Source of the DNA: JADJWR01 sp964509545
GTDB taxonomy: Bacteria > Pseudomonadota > Gammaproteobacteria > Burkholderiales > Burkholderiaceae_F
Direction of reading: 5' to 3'
DNA length: 64,000 nucleotides
Assembly (NCBI GenBank): GCA_964509545.1
Contig: CAZDXQ010000003.1
Coordinates: 62,001 to 126,000, forward strand
Part shown: in pieces, positions 34,992 through 43,595 of the stretch
Position numbering within the stretch: the stretch's first letter is position 1
How the letters are laid out: every line of letters begins with the position of its first letter
Notes under the pieces: model-generated
What the model was told of the DNA's origin: nothing
The model's input: the letters and a program-made list of their open reading frames with translations, nothing else
Database searches by the model: none
Position numbers and translations under genes: made by a program

Positions 34992-35202
34992 CGGCGCAAC
35001 CGGTCGTGACCCGGCCACGATAGCCGCGCCGCTCGCGAACGGTCAACGTGACACGATGCGTCAGCGGCAGCGGTTCAGCGTGCGACTTGCGTCGACGGCG
35101 CTGTGCATGGCGTCGCGCCGCGGCCACCGCGTTCGTGCCTGCCGCCTCTGGCCATCGGCATCGTCCGCGCAGCCTCGGAGGCGAGCGCGCGTGCGCAGCC
35201 GC

Positions 35203-35586
35203 TCAGCGTTTTTCTTCCATCAGCGCCAGCAGGTTGCCGTCCGGGTCGTGCATGAACGCCATCCACAGTTCGTGATCCGGCATCTTCGCGACCAGGTGCG
35301 GCTCGCGCTCGAAATAGACCTGGCGCGAACGCAGCGTCGCCACCACCGCTTCGATGTGGCTGACGCGGAAATAGATGCAGAACTGCTCGCGCTTGCCCGT
35401 CGATTCGTGGCCGCCCTCGAGCATCAGCCGCACGCCGGAGCAGTCGAAAAACGCCAGGCTGCCGAAACGGAACAGCAGGGGCAGGCCCAGCGTGTCGCGA
35501 TAGAAGCGCTCGGCGCGGTCGACGTCCGACACGTGCAGCGCGATCTGACCGATCGGCCCGAGACCGGCCGTGGTGATTCCGCTCAT
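35203..35586 (-). CDS. VOC/glyoxalase-like protein
   Basis: A 127-residue vicinal-oxygen-chelate fold protein. GQIALHVSDVDRAERFYRDTLGLPLLFRFG is the classic N-terminal repeat and FMHDPDGNLLALMEE the C-terminal repeat with the metal-type glutamate. The first-module histidine is present (ALHVSD). It could be a lyase, a dioxygenase-like enzyme or an antibiotic-binding protein. It is the last gene before the repeat-containing gene on the same strand. Confidence 0.88.
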   Translation of the reverse strand: MSGITTAGLGPIGQIALHVSDVDRAERFYRDTLGLPLLFRFGSLAFFDCSGVRLMLEGGHESTGKREQFCIYFRVSHIEAVVATLRSRQVYFEREPHLVAKMPDHELWMAFMHDPDGNLLALMEEKR

Positions 35587-35648
35587 CGTCGCCCCTCCAC
35601 GTCAGGCGCGGCAGCCGCGGCGCGCGCGGCGCTGCCGCCCTGCCCGGC

Positions 35649-36289
35649 TCACTGTTCGTCCTCGTCCTCGAAACGCGGCTTGCGCGCGAAGCCGCGTGCT
35701 TCCGGGCTCCCCTGGTAACTGCCTCGCCGCTCGCCGGCCGGCCGCTCGGCGCGAGGACCGAAACCGCGCGGCGGACCCTGGACCACCTGCATCAACTGCA
35801 GCACCAGGCGCAGCGCCTTGTTCACCGAGGCGTCGCCGCGAAAGACGCGCGCCACGTCCGGATCGAGCGTCACGGTGAAGCCGCCCTCGCGGCCGCCCCG
35901 ATCGCGACCGCCGGGTCCCGCATCGCCCGTTTCGCGGCGCGGCGGACGCCGCTCACGGGCATAAGGCGGCGCCTCGTCGTCGCCCGGCCGCGGCCGACGG
36001 GCAAACGGCGGCGCTTCACCGCGCGCCGGCGGCTGCGGCCGACGNNNNNNNNNNNNNNNNNNNNNNNNNNNNNNNNNNNNNNNNNNNNNNNNNNNNNNNN
36101 NNNNNNNNNNNNNNNNNNNNNNNNNNNNNNNNNNNNNNNNNNNNGCGGCCGACGGGCAAACGGCGGCGCTTCACCGCGCGCCGGCGGCTGCGGCCGACGT
36201 GCCTTCTGATACGGATCGGAGTAACTGCCGCCGGAACGTGCGCGTGCCGCTGCACTGCGTACCGGCTTGCCGGCGTCCTTGCGTTTCAT
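35649..36289 (-). CDS. Repeat-containing protein of unknown function, interrupted by an assembly gap
   Basis: The start is ATG 36289 (MKRKDAGKPVRSAAARARS) with GGAG upstream. The N-terminal part is Arg/Gly/Pro-rich and disordered. It then enters a 15-residue repeat (RRPQPPARGEAPPFA) cut by 100 N. After the gap the same repeat resumes, followed by RPGDDEAPPYARE and a conserved-looking C-terminal module (FTVTLDPDVARVFRGDASVNKALRLVLQLMQ). An RG-rich acidic tail ends the protein. The two halves are in different frames across the 100 N, so the true gap is a different length. I do not recognise the family. Confidence 0.6.
35990..36044. repeat. 45-base tandem repeat, left side of the assembly gap
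   Basis: 55 bases identical to 36145-36199. The first and last 10 bases are the same (GCGGCCGACG), which gives a 45-base unit, or 15 codons on the minus strand. Confidence 0.85.
36045..36144. other. Assembly gap of exactly 100 N
   Basis: A run of 100 N is the usual placeholder for a gap of unknown size. It sits between two identical copies of a 45-base repeat, so the array was probably collapsed or not bridged. The coding frame of the surrounding gene does not close over 100 bases. Confidence 0.95.
36145..36199. repeat. 45-base tandem repeat, right side of the assembly gap
   Basis: An identical copy of 35990-36044. It encodes the repeated Pro/Arg-rich segment of the gene on the minus strand. 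Confidence 0.85.
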
Positions 36290-36323
36290 CGTCTGGTCTC
36301 CACGGGTCGATACGGCGACGGCG

Positions 36324-36358
36324 CGAAAAAAAGGCGCCGCCCGGGCGGGCGGCGCCTT
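36324..36358 (-). terminator. Strong rho-independent terminator of fadD
   Basis: A perfect 12-bp stem (36331-36342 with 36347-36358) has a 4-base loop, followed on the minus strand by seven T residues. It lies 18 bases after the fadD stop and before the repeat-containing gene. Confidence 0.92.
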
Positions 36359-36376
36359 GGTCGAGCGAAACGGATG

Positions 36377-38074
36377 CTACGCGGCTTTCTTGACCGTCGA
36401 GTCGCGCAGTTCGCGGCGCAGGATCTTGCCGACGTTGGTCTTCGGCAGATCGGAACGGAACTCGATGTACTTCGGCTTCTTGTAGCCGGTCAGGTGTTCC
36501 TTGCAGTAGTCCATCACGTCGCGTTCGGTCAGCGCCGGATCCTTCTTGACCACGAACAGCTTCACCGCCTCGCCCGAATTCTCGTCGGGCACGCCGACCG
36601 CCGCGCACTCGAGCACGCCCGGATGGCCGGCGACCACGCCCTCGACCTCGTTCGGGTAGACGTTGAAGCCCGAGACGAGGATCATGTCCTTCTTGCGGTC
36701 GACGATCTTGGTGTAGCCCTCGGCATCCATGATGCCGATGTCACCGGTGCGGAAGAAGCCATCCGGCGTCATCACCTTCGCCGTCTCGTCGGGCCGTTGC
36801 CAGTAGCCGGCCATCACCTGCGGGCCGCGGATGGCGATCTCGCCGGTGGAGCCGACCGGCAGGTGCTTGCCGTCGTCGTCGAGGATGGCGATCTCGGTAT
36901 TGCAGATCGGCAGGCCGATGGTGCCGGTGAACTTGTCGGTGTCGGTGCGGTTGGCGGTGGCCACCGGCGACGTTTCCGACAGCCCGTAGCCTTCACAGAT
37001 CGGACAGCCGGTCGCCTCAAGCCAGCGTTTGGCCACCGCCTCCTGCACCGCCATGCCGCCGCCCGCCGACAGGATCAGGCGCGAGAAGTTCAGCTTGCGG
37101 AACTCATCGTTGTTCAGCAGCGCGTTGAACAGCGTGTTGACCGCCGGGAAGACGTGGAACGTGTGCTTGCCCAGTTCCTTAACGAAGCCCGGAATGTCGC
37201 GCGGGTTCGGGATCAGCACGCACTGGCCGCCGATGCGCATCGACATCATCGCGCACACCGTCAGCGCGAAGATGTGATACAGCGGCAGCGCGGTGATCGT
37301 CACCGGCGCCTCGCCCGGCTTCAGCTTCGACAGCGCCGGCTGGTACCAGGCCTCGCACTGGAGCATGTTGGCGATGATGTTCCGGTGCAGCAGGGTGGCG
37401 CCCTTGCTCACGCCGGTGGTGCCGCCGGTGTACTGCAGGAAGGCGACGTCGTCGTGGCCGACCTTGACCGGCGACAGCCGCATTTTCAGCCCGTCGGCGA
37501 GCACGTCGAGGAACTTGGCTGCGTTCGGAAGCTGGTAGGCCGGCACCATCTTCTTCACGTTGCGCACGACGAAGTTGACGATGATCCCCTTGGCGAATCC
37601 CAGCAGGTCGCCCATCGAGCAGACGACCACCATCTTCGTCGGCACCTTGTCCTGCACCTGCTGCAGCGTGGTGGCGAAGTTCTCGAGGATGAAGATCGCA
37701 TCCGCCCCGGAGTCCTTCAGCTGGTGCTCCAGTTCGCGCGGCGTGTACAACGGATTGACGTTGACCACCGTGCAGCCGGCGCGCAGCACGCCGGCCATCA
37801 CCACCGGGTACTGTAGGATGTTGGGCATCATGATCGCCACGCGCTTGCCCTTGCCCAGGCCCTTGGACTGCAGCCAGGCACCGATCGCGGCCGAGTTCTC
37901 GTCGAGCTGCCGGTACGTCATGCTGGCGCCCATGCAGCTGTAGGCGGGCAGGCTGCCGTGCTTCTTGAACGCCTCTTCGAGCAGTTGCACCAGCGATTCG
38001 TACTGGTTCACGTCGATGTCGGCGGGAACGCCTTTCGGATAGTTCTTGAGCCAGAACCGGTCGACGGCTCCCAT
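36377..38074 (-). CDS. fadD: Long-chain fatty acid-CoA ligase
   Basis: FadD activates fatty acids to acyl-CoA for beta-oxidation. The ATG at 38074 (MGAVDRFWLKNYPKG) has AGGAG and gives 565 residues, the usual FadD length. The AMP-binding P-loop is LQYTGGTTGVSKGA, followed by EGYGLSETSP. The C-terminal TGDIGIMDAEGYTKIVDRKKDMILVSGFNVYP block and the catalytic lysine in KTNVGKILRRELR complete the adenylating-enzyme signature. It is monocistronic with its own terminator. Confidence 0.96.
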   Translation of the reverse strand: MGAVDRFWLKNYPKGVPADIDVNQYESLVQLLEEAFKKHGSLPAYSCMGASMTYRQLDENSAAIGAWLQSKGLGKGKRVAIMMPNILQYPVVMAGVLRAGCTVVNVNPLYTPRELEHQLKDSGADAIFILENFATTLQQVQDKVPTKMVVVCSMGDLLGFAKGIIVNFVVRNVKKMVPAYQLPNAAKFLDVLADGLKMRLSPVKVGHDDVAFLQYTGGTTGVSKGATLLHRNIIANMLQCEAWYQPALSKLKPGEAPVTITALPLYHIFALTVCAMMSMRIGGQCVLIPNPRDIPGFVKELGKHTFHVFPAVNTLFNALLNNDEFRKLNFSRLILSAGGGMAVQEAVAKRWLEATGCPICEGYGLSETSPVATANRTDTDKFTGTIGLPICNTEIAILDDDGKHLPVGSTGEIAIRGPQVMAGYWQRPDETAKVMTPDGFFRTGDIGIMDAEGYTKIVDRKKDMILVSGFNVYPNEVEGVVAGHPGVLECAAVGVPDENSGEAVKLFVVKKDPALTERDVMDYCKEHLTGYKKPKYIEFRSDLPKTNVGKILRRELRDSTVKKAA

Positions 38075-38280
38075 TGCGGTCTCCTCTTTGATCGGGCGCT
38101 GCCGCGCCTCATGAACTGGAATCATCCGCGCCTGGCGCGAAACGCGAGCGATGATAGCGGCAGCCTTGCTTGGGTCGATGCGCTGGGTCATAGGCGCTCG
38201 CCTCCAATCACCGCACCTCGGGTTTATCCCAGCCTGCCGCGCGTGCGCTGCGATGCAGCAGCTCTGCCGATCGCGCGGCG

Positions 38281-39357
38281 CTACGGCCGCTGCGCCAGTT
38301 GCGGCGCCAGCCGGCGCAGCGCCGCGATCCGGGCCGGCTTGTCGAGCGCGCCGAGGCGGCGGACCTGTGCATAGAACGCCGGCAGGTCGCCGCCGAGCTC
38401 GGCAAGCATCGCCTCGAACGCCGGCACCCAGTCGTTGTAGGCGCCGACCGCAGCCAGGTGCGCGCCGTTCAGTTGCTGACTGAAGAAGCGGTCATAGCCG
38501 GCGAAACCGTTCCAGCGTTCATCGCGCAGCTGCCGATACTGCTGCTGCAGTTCGGACAGGATGGTCTGCTTCGCTGCCCGCTTCGCCTGGTCCGGCTCCG
38601 CGGAGGCATAGACGTCGGCAAGGCGGCGCCGATGCGCCAGAAGCAAGGCCAGGAACTCTTCGCGCCGCTGCGCGAACGCGGCATACGCGGCGCGCTGGCT
38701 GTCGTCGCCGTGCGCCGACAGCCAGCGGCGCACGCCCTCGCGCTCCACGGCGGTGGCGAAACTCTCGTTGAAGGGGGTGTCGTCCCTGGCATAGACGACC
38801 TGATGCGCGAGTTCGTGGAAGACGAGCCGCGCCAGTTCGGCGTCCGGCGCGAAGATGAACGTGTTCAGCAGCGGGTCGCTGAACCAGCCGAGCGTCGAGT
38901 ACGCCGGTACCGGTGCCACGTTGACGTCGTAGCCGGCGGCGCGCAGTGCGGCGGCCATCGCGTCGGCGTCGCTGCGATCGAAGTAGCCGCGATAGCCGGC
39001 GCAGCCGAGCACCGGGTAGCACCAGGTCTTCAGTTCCAGCGACAGTTCCGGCGCGGCAAAGACATTCCACACAGCTGCCGGGCGCTTCAGGTCGGCGTAC
39101 TCGGTGTAGCTGCGGTTATCCGGCAGGGCGAGCGCGGCGGCGGCAAAGCGGCGGATCTCCTTCGCCCGCAGCAGCCGCTCGCGCAAGGTCTGCGGCGTGG
39201 CGGGGTCGCCGACCCACTCGGCGATCGGCCGCGCCGCTGCCAGCAGCGCAAAATGGCCCTGCACGACCTGGCCGTAGTAGCCGACAGTCGCGCAACCGGC
39301 GAGCAGACTCGCCAGCCCGAGCAGAAGCAGGCGCGGCAGCGCCGGGACGCGGTACAT
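38281..39357 (-). CDS. Putative zinc aminopeptidase lipoprotein (COG4324 family)
   Basis: A 358-residue protein with a lipobox (LAGC, lipidated C22) after a hydrophobic signal. The zinc motif HELAH is at 181-185, and the likely third ligand is in NESFATAVE. Family-specific blocks are AYSTLGWFSDPLLNTF and the N-terminal YYGQVVQGHFALL. Members are called putative aminopeptidases without strong biochemical proof. As a lipoprotein it would act in the periplasm. Spacing from the PaaK-like gene (39 bases) suggests one transcript. Confidence 0.87.
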   Translation of the reverse strand: MYRVPALPRLLLLGLASLLAGCATVGYYGQVVQGHFALLAAARPIAEWVGDPATPQTLRERLLRAKEIRRFAAAALALPDNRSYTEYADLKRPAAVWNVFAAPELSLELKTWCYPVLGCAGYRGYFDRSDADAMAAALRAAGYDVNVAPVPAYSTLGWFSDPLLNTFIFAPDAELARLVFHELAHQVVYARDDTPFNESFATAVEREGVRRWLSAHGDDSQRAAYAAFAQRREEFLALLLAHRRRLADVYASAEPDQAKRAAKQTILSELQQQYRQLRDERWNGFAGYDRFFSQQLNGAHLAAVGAYNDWVPAFEAMLAELGGDLPAFYAQVRRLGALDKPARIAALRRLAPQLAQRP

Positions 39358-39396
39358 AGGTGCGGCGATTGTGCCGCAGCCGCGGCGGCAGCGCCT

Positions 39397-40872
39397 TCAC
39401 TGAACGGCGGCCGCTGTCAGCGCATTGACCACGCGGCGAAGCTTTCCGCTGGCAGGATCGCGGCGCGGTGCAGCGGTGTCGAGCTCGACGCGCACATCGG
39501 CGAGATCTAGCCGACGCAGGTAGGCGCGCAACGCCGTGCAGGCCGCATCGCCGCGCGCCCGTTCCGTACCGCCCAGGCGCAGCGCCAGCCGCCTGGGGCC
39601 GGTCTGCAGCAACTGGAAATCGTTGACCAGCGCGTCGTCCTCGAGCACGGTGGCCAGCGCCAGCGGCATCAGCTTGACCGAAGCGTGCTGGCCGCAGGCG
39701 ATGGCGAGCACGTCGTCGCAACGGCCCTGCACCTCGATCGCCGGCATGGCCGAGCCGCAGGGACATGGCTGCGGCAGCACCGTGATCGAATCGCCGATGT
39801 CGTAGCGGATCAACGGCTGGACGCGGTTGGCAAGGTTGGTCAGCAAGGTGGTGCGCGAAGGCACGCCGGGCGGAACCGGCCGCCCGCGCGCGTCGACCCC
39901 TTCGAGCAGCACCCAATCGCTGTTGACATGCATGCGGTCGTAGCGGCAGGGCCAGGCGATCGACAGGAACTCGGAGGCGCCATAGGCCTCGCGCACCCGG
40001 CAACGGAACACCTGCGCCAGCAGTGACCGCGTTGCCGGACTCAGGCACTCGCCGCCGCACCACAGTTCATCGAGCGACAGTCGCAGCCGTCCGGCCCGCT
40101 GTTCGTCGGCCAGCAGTTCGGCCACCGTCGGGTAGGCCGCGAGCAGCGTCGGCCGGTAGCGGTTCAGCGCCTCGACCAGCTGCGGCAGCGGCTGCAGCAC
40201 GGAGAAGGCCCGCACATAGGGCGCCAGCAGCGGGAAATTGCGCCGCAGCCGCTCGACGGTCGCAATGCCGGCGAAGTGCCCCTCGACTGCCGCCACCATC
40301 GCATAGCGTTCGGCGGCCATGAACGGCGCGGCGCTCAGCGGATGGCCGCCGAGGCCGCGGAAGCGCAGCAGTTCGAGCGCGTCGTAGACAGCCAGCGCAT
40401 CGCCGTCGTGCACGAAGATTCCCGGCACCCCGGTCGAGCCGGAACTGGTCCAGACGGCGTAGTGACCGGCGAGCGGCGCGCCGATCTGCGACGGGTCGGC
40501 GAGGAAGGCGTCGATCGCAGCCCGGTTCGGGCTGCCGTCGGCCAGCGACGCGGACAGGTTGGCCATGATCTGCGACTTGCGCAGCACCGGCAGATCGGCA
40601 AGCTGCAGTTGCGCGGGCGGCGGCAGGGCGCGATGCAGGCGCCGGTACAACGGCACCTGGGTACGCGCAAAACGGAGCAACGCCGTCAGCCGCTGCCGGG
40701 CGCGCTTGGCCATCGCTTCCGGATCGAGCCACATCGCCGACCAGACGTCGGCCGCGGCCCGGGCGCATCGGCCGGCGTCGAAGAAAGGCGGCGCGGTCAG
40801 CCGGATGCGCAGATCCGCGGCATCAGCCGCGACACGGCCCTGGCGCTGCGCTGCACTTGCCGTCCGACTCAT
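39397..40872 (-). CDS. Phenylacetate-CoA ligase-like adenylating enzyme (PaaK/F390 synthetase family)
   Basis: A 491-residue protein of the PaaK/coenzyme F390 synthetase branch. The AMP-binding loop WTSSGSTGVPG is near residues 142-152, with the second nucleotide block REAYGASEFLSIA and RYDIGDSITVL. Unlike true PaaK it carries QPCPCGSAMP in the middle of the C-terminal half, a small cysteine cluster seen in this branch. The acyl substrate is unknown, and no phenylacetate degradation genes are present. It is divergent from the DUF883 gene. Confidence 0.82.
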   Translation of the reverse strand: MSRTASAAQRQGRVAADAADLRIRLTAPPFFDAGRCARAAADVWSAMWLDPEAMAKRARQRLTALLRFARTQVPLYRRLHRALPPPAQLQLADLPVLRKSQIMANLSASLADGSPNRAAIDAFLADPSQIGAPLAGHYAVWTSSGSTGVPGIFVHDGDALAVYDALELLRFRGLGGHPLSAAPFMAAERYAMVAAVEGHFAGIATVERLRRNFPLLAPYVRAFSVLQPLPQLVEALNRYRPTLLAAYPTVAELLADEQRAGRLRLSLDELWCGGECLSPATRSLLAQVFRCRVREAYGASEFLSIAWPCRYDRMHVNSDWVLLEGVDARGRPVPPGVPSRTTLLTNLANRVQPLIRYDIGDSITVLPQPCPCGSAMPAIEVQGRCDDVLAIACGQHASVKLMPLALATVLEDDALVNDFQLLQTGPRRLALRLGGTERARGDAACTALRAYLRRLDLADVRVELDTAAPRRDPASGKLRRVVNALTAAAVQ

Positions 40873-41082
40873 GCCTCGCTCTCCTGCCCTTTTCGTCCCG
40901 TCAGGGCGCGCCGCGGCGCGCGGACCGTCGCTGCGGCGTCTGTTTGCGGCACGCTTCCTGTTACCGCGTCCGGCGTCGAGCGCGTTTGATCTGCACCAAC
41001 GCCCGTGAGTTCAGGCCATCGCCATCCCGCATGCACGCCGCCGCGATGGCCGCGGGCGCCGGTGGCGCTGACCCCGGTCAAC

Positions 41083-41100
41083 AGCAACGAACATGTTGCT
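41083..41100. repeat. Small inverted repeat upstream of the DUF883 gene
   Basis: AGCAAC and GTTGCT are separated by 6 bases, 37 bases before the ATG. It lies in the intergenic region between divergent genes, a position suitable for an operator, but no known binding protein can be named. Confidence 0.35.
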
Positions 41101-41136
41101 CCTACATTGCTCATTGGGCCATAGCGGAGGTAAACG

Positions 41137-41439
41137 ATGAACGACATCACGCGCGAACAACTGGCCGGAGACGTCCGCCAGGTCCTCGACGATGTGCAGG
41201 GCCTGCTGTCGCAGGCCGCTCAGGCGAGCGGGCAGCAGGCACAGGAACTGCGCAGCCGCGCCGGCGAGCAGCTGCAGCGGGCGCAGGCAAGGATGGGAGA
41301 ACTGCAGCACAAGCTCGCCGACCGCTCGCGCGCCGCGGTGCACGCCACCGACGACTGGGTGCACATGCACCCGTGGGGTGCGGTCGGGCTGGGCGCCGGC
41401 TTCGGTTTCCTGATCGGGCTGCTGGTCGCCCGCCGCTAA
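41137..41439 (+). CDS. DUF883 (ElaB/YqjD-like) membrane-anchored protein
   Basis: A 100-residue protein with an amphipathic coiled-coil N-terminal two thirds (QLAGDVRQVLDDVQGLLSQAA...). It ends in a glycine-rich transmembrane helix followed by RR (AVGLGAGFGFLIGLLVARR). ElaB/YqjD proteins are tail-anchored in the inner membrane, bind ribosomes and rise in stationary phase in E. coli. GGAGG precedes the ATG. It is alone on its strand. Confidence 0.9.
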   Translation: MNDITREQLAGDVRQVLDDVQGLLSQAAQASGQQAQELRSRAGEQLQRAQARMGELQHKLADRSRAAVHATDDWVHMHPWGAVGLGAGFGFLIGLLVARR

Positions 41440-41441
41440 GC

Positions 41442-41483
41442 GCTTGTCCGCGAATAATTCGTACGAAGTACTTGCGGACAAGC
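41442..41483. terminator. Hairpin between convergent genes after DUF883
   Basis: The outer arms GCTTGTCCGC / GCGGACAAGC are perfect over 10 bp, and the inner AT-rich part pairs at most positions. It lies 2 bases after the DUF883 stop and 23 bases before the convergent oxidoreductase stop. There is no clear T-run, so it may be a bidirectional terminator with a weak tail. Confidence 0.5.
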
Positions 41484-41505
41484 TGCAGGCCGGCTGGCCC
41501 GCCGA

Positions 41506-43584
41506 TCAGCGCCGCGCGACCTCGACCCGGCAGTCGTAGAAGGTCGGCGCGCGGCCAATGTCGGTCAGCCGGCCGCTGGTGACTTCATTGGCATTGCGGC
41601 CGTCGGCGGCGAGCTTCTTCCACCAGATCGACAGCGCGACCACGACGCCGGCACGGGCGCGGTCGGTCACGCGCGCGGCGAGCTCGAACTCGCCGCGGCC
41701 ATTGAAGACGCGGACGCGGTCGCCGTCGCGGATGTCCCGCGCCGAGGCGTCCGCCGGATGGATCTGCAGCGTCGGCTCGCCTTCGACATCGCGCAGGCTC
41801 TTCACGTTGACGAAGGTCGAGTTCAGGAAGTTGCGCGCCGGCGGCGAGATGATCGCCAGCGGATAGCGCGCGGCGAGCGCGCTCGCCGAGCCCTCGTGCG
41901 GCGGCACGTAGTTGGGCACTGGATCCAGCCCGAGCTCGGCGAGCCTTTGCGAATGGAACTCGCAGCGGCCGCTCGGCGTAGCGAAGCCGCCCTGCGCGAA
42001 TGGCGTGTAAGGCAGCGGCACGTCGAGTCGCTGCCAGCCGCTTTGCTTGAGGCGGCCCCAGTCGAACGTCGACGTTGCGCCGCTGCGCGGGAACGCCTGC
42101 GCCGCCAGTTCCTCGTCCGTCTCGCTGAAACAGGGCTCCGTGAACCCCATCCGCGCGGCGAGGCGGCGGAAGATCTCGGCATTGGGCAGCGCCTCGCCGA
42201 GCGGCGCGATGGCGGGGTTGTTGGCCAGCACGTACAGATGCCCATAGGACTTGTGCACGTCGACGTGCTCGAGCTGCGTGGTCGCCGGCAACACGTAGTC
42301 GGCGTAATCGGCGGTGTCGGTCTGGAAGTGTTCGAGCACGACGGTGAAGAGACTCTCTCGTGCGAAGCCGGCAACCACCGCGCGCGAGTCCGGCGCCACC
42401 GCCACCGGGTTGCTGTCGTAGACGATCAGCGCCTCGATCGGCGGCGAGGCCGCGGCGAGGTCGGCGCCGATCGTGCTCATGTTGATTGTGCGCGGCCGGC
42501 GCCCGGCGAGCAGGTCCGGCCGGTACAGCCTCGCCCCATCGACCTCGGCCACGCCGCTGCACGACAGCAGCACACCGCCGGCCGATTCGCGCCAGTGACC
42601 GGCCAGTGCCGGCAGGCAGGCCACCGCGCGCACCGCGTTACCGCCACCGGCAGCGCGCTGCATGCCGTAGTTCAGCCGGATCGCCGCCGGCCGGATGTGC
42701 CAGTAGTCGTGCGCCAGCTGCTCGACCTCCTGCGCATCGATGCCGCAGATCTGCGCCACCCGCGACGGCGGAAATGCCTGGGCGCGATCGGCCAGCGCAT
42801 CGAAGCCGAGCGTGTAGCGGTCGATGTAGTCGCGGTCGAGCCAGCCCTCGCGGATCAGCACGTGAATGATGCCCAGCGCCAGCGCCGCGTCGGTGCCCGG
42901 CAGCAGCGCGATGTGCTGGTGGCATTTCTCTGCCGTGTCGGAGCGGTACGGGTCGATGGCAACCAGCTTCGCGCCGCTGCGCTTGGCTTGCTGCACGAAA
43001 CTCCACAGATGCAGGTTCGAGGCGATTGCGTTGGTGCCCCAGAGGATGACCAGCCGGCTGTCGGCGAAGGCCTCCATCGCCGGGCCGGTGCGCGTGCCCA
43101 GCGTGTAGGTCAGCGCCTCGCCGCCGGCGGTGGCGCAGATCGTGCGGTCGAGGACACTGGCGCCGAGCTTGTGAAAGAAGCGGCTGGCCATCGCCTCGCC
43201 CTGCACCAGCCCCATCGTGCCGGCATACGAATACGGCACGATGCGCTGCGGATCGACGGCGGCAATCTTCTTCAGCCGGGCCGCGATGTCGTCGAGCGCC
43301 TCGGCCCACGACACGCGGACGAACTTCCCGTCGCCCTTTCGCCCCACCCGCTTCAGCGGATGCAGGATCCGCTCGGGATGGTAGGTGCGCTCCAGGTACC
43401 GGCTGACCTTGGTGCACAGGGCGCCGCGCGTGGTCGGGTGTTCCGGGTCACCGGCGATTCTCACCGCCACGCTCCGGCCGCCCTCGTCGCGAACCGTCAC
43501 CCGCATCGCGCAGGTGTCGGGGCAGTCGTGCGGGCAGGCGGCGCGCACGATGCGCTCCGCCGCTGCGCCGGAAGGCGATTGCAT
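41506..43584 (-). CDS. Molybdopterin oxidoreductase (bis-MGD, single [4Fe-4S])
   Basis: A 692-residue member of the DMSO reductase family. The N-terminal cluster ligands are C17, C21, C25 and C57 (CPHDCPDTC and ALCTK). They are followed by VRVSWAEALDDIA and the pterin-binding GTNAIASNLHLW. The molybdopterin C-terminal beta-barrel (PLAIISPPARNFLNSTF, then LQIHPADASARDIRDGDRVRVFN) is intact. No twin-arginine signal is visible, so it is cytoplasmic. There is no partner electron-transfer subunit nearby. It lies 11 bases after argE. Confidence 0.88.
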   Translation of the reverse strand: MQSPSGAAAERIVRAACPHDCPDTCAMRVTVRDEGGRSVAVRIAGDPEHPTTRGALCTKVSRYLERTYHPERILHPLKRVGRKGDGKFVRVSWAEALDDIAARLKKIAAVDPQRIVPYSYAGTMGLVQGEAMASRFFHKLGASVLDRTICATAGGEALTYTLGTRTGPAMEAFADSRLVILWGTNAIASNLHLWSFVQQAKRSGAKLVAIDPYRSDTAEKCHQHIALLPGTDAALALGIIHVLIREGWLDRDYIDRYTLGFDALADRAQAFPPSRVAQICGIDAQEVEQLAHDYWHIRPAAIRLNYGMQRAAGGGNAVRAVACLPALAGHWRESAGGVLLSCSGVAEVDGARLYRPDLLAGRRPRTINMSTIGADLAAASPPIEALIVYDSNPVAVAPDSRAVVAGFARESLFTVVLEHFQTDTADYADYVLPATTQLEHVDVHKSYGHLYVLANNPAIAPLGEALPNAEIFRRLAARMGFTEPCFSETDEELAAQAFPRSGATSTFDWGRLKQSGWQRLDVPLPYTPFAQGGFATPSGRCEFHSQRLAELGLDPVPNYVPPHEGSASALAARYPLAIISPPARNFLNSTFVNVKSLRDVEGEPTLQIHPADASARDIRDGDRVRVFNGRGEFELAARVTDRARAGVVVALSIWWKKLAADGRNANEVTSGRLTDIGRAPTFYDCRVEVARR

Positions 43585-43595
43585 GGCGCGCGGTC

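Noticed and set aside
41442..41483. Considered as a dif-like recombination site
   Set aside because: The palindromic, AT-rich centre is suggestive, but the arms do not match the known XerCD half-sites, and its position between two convergent stops fits a terminator.
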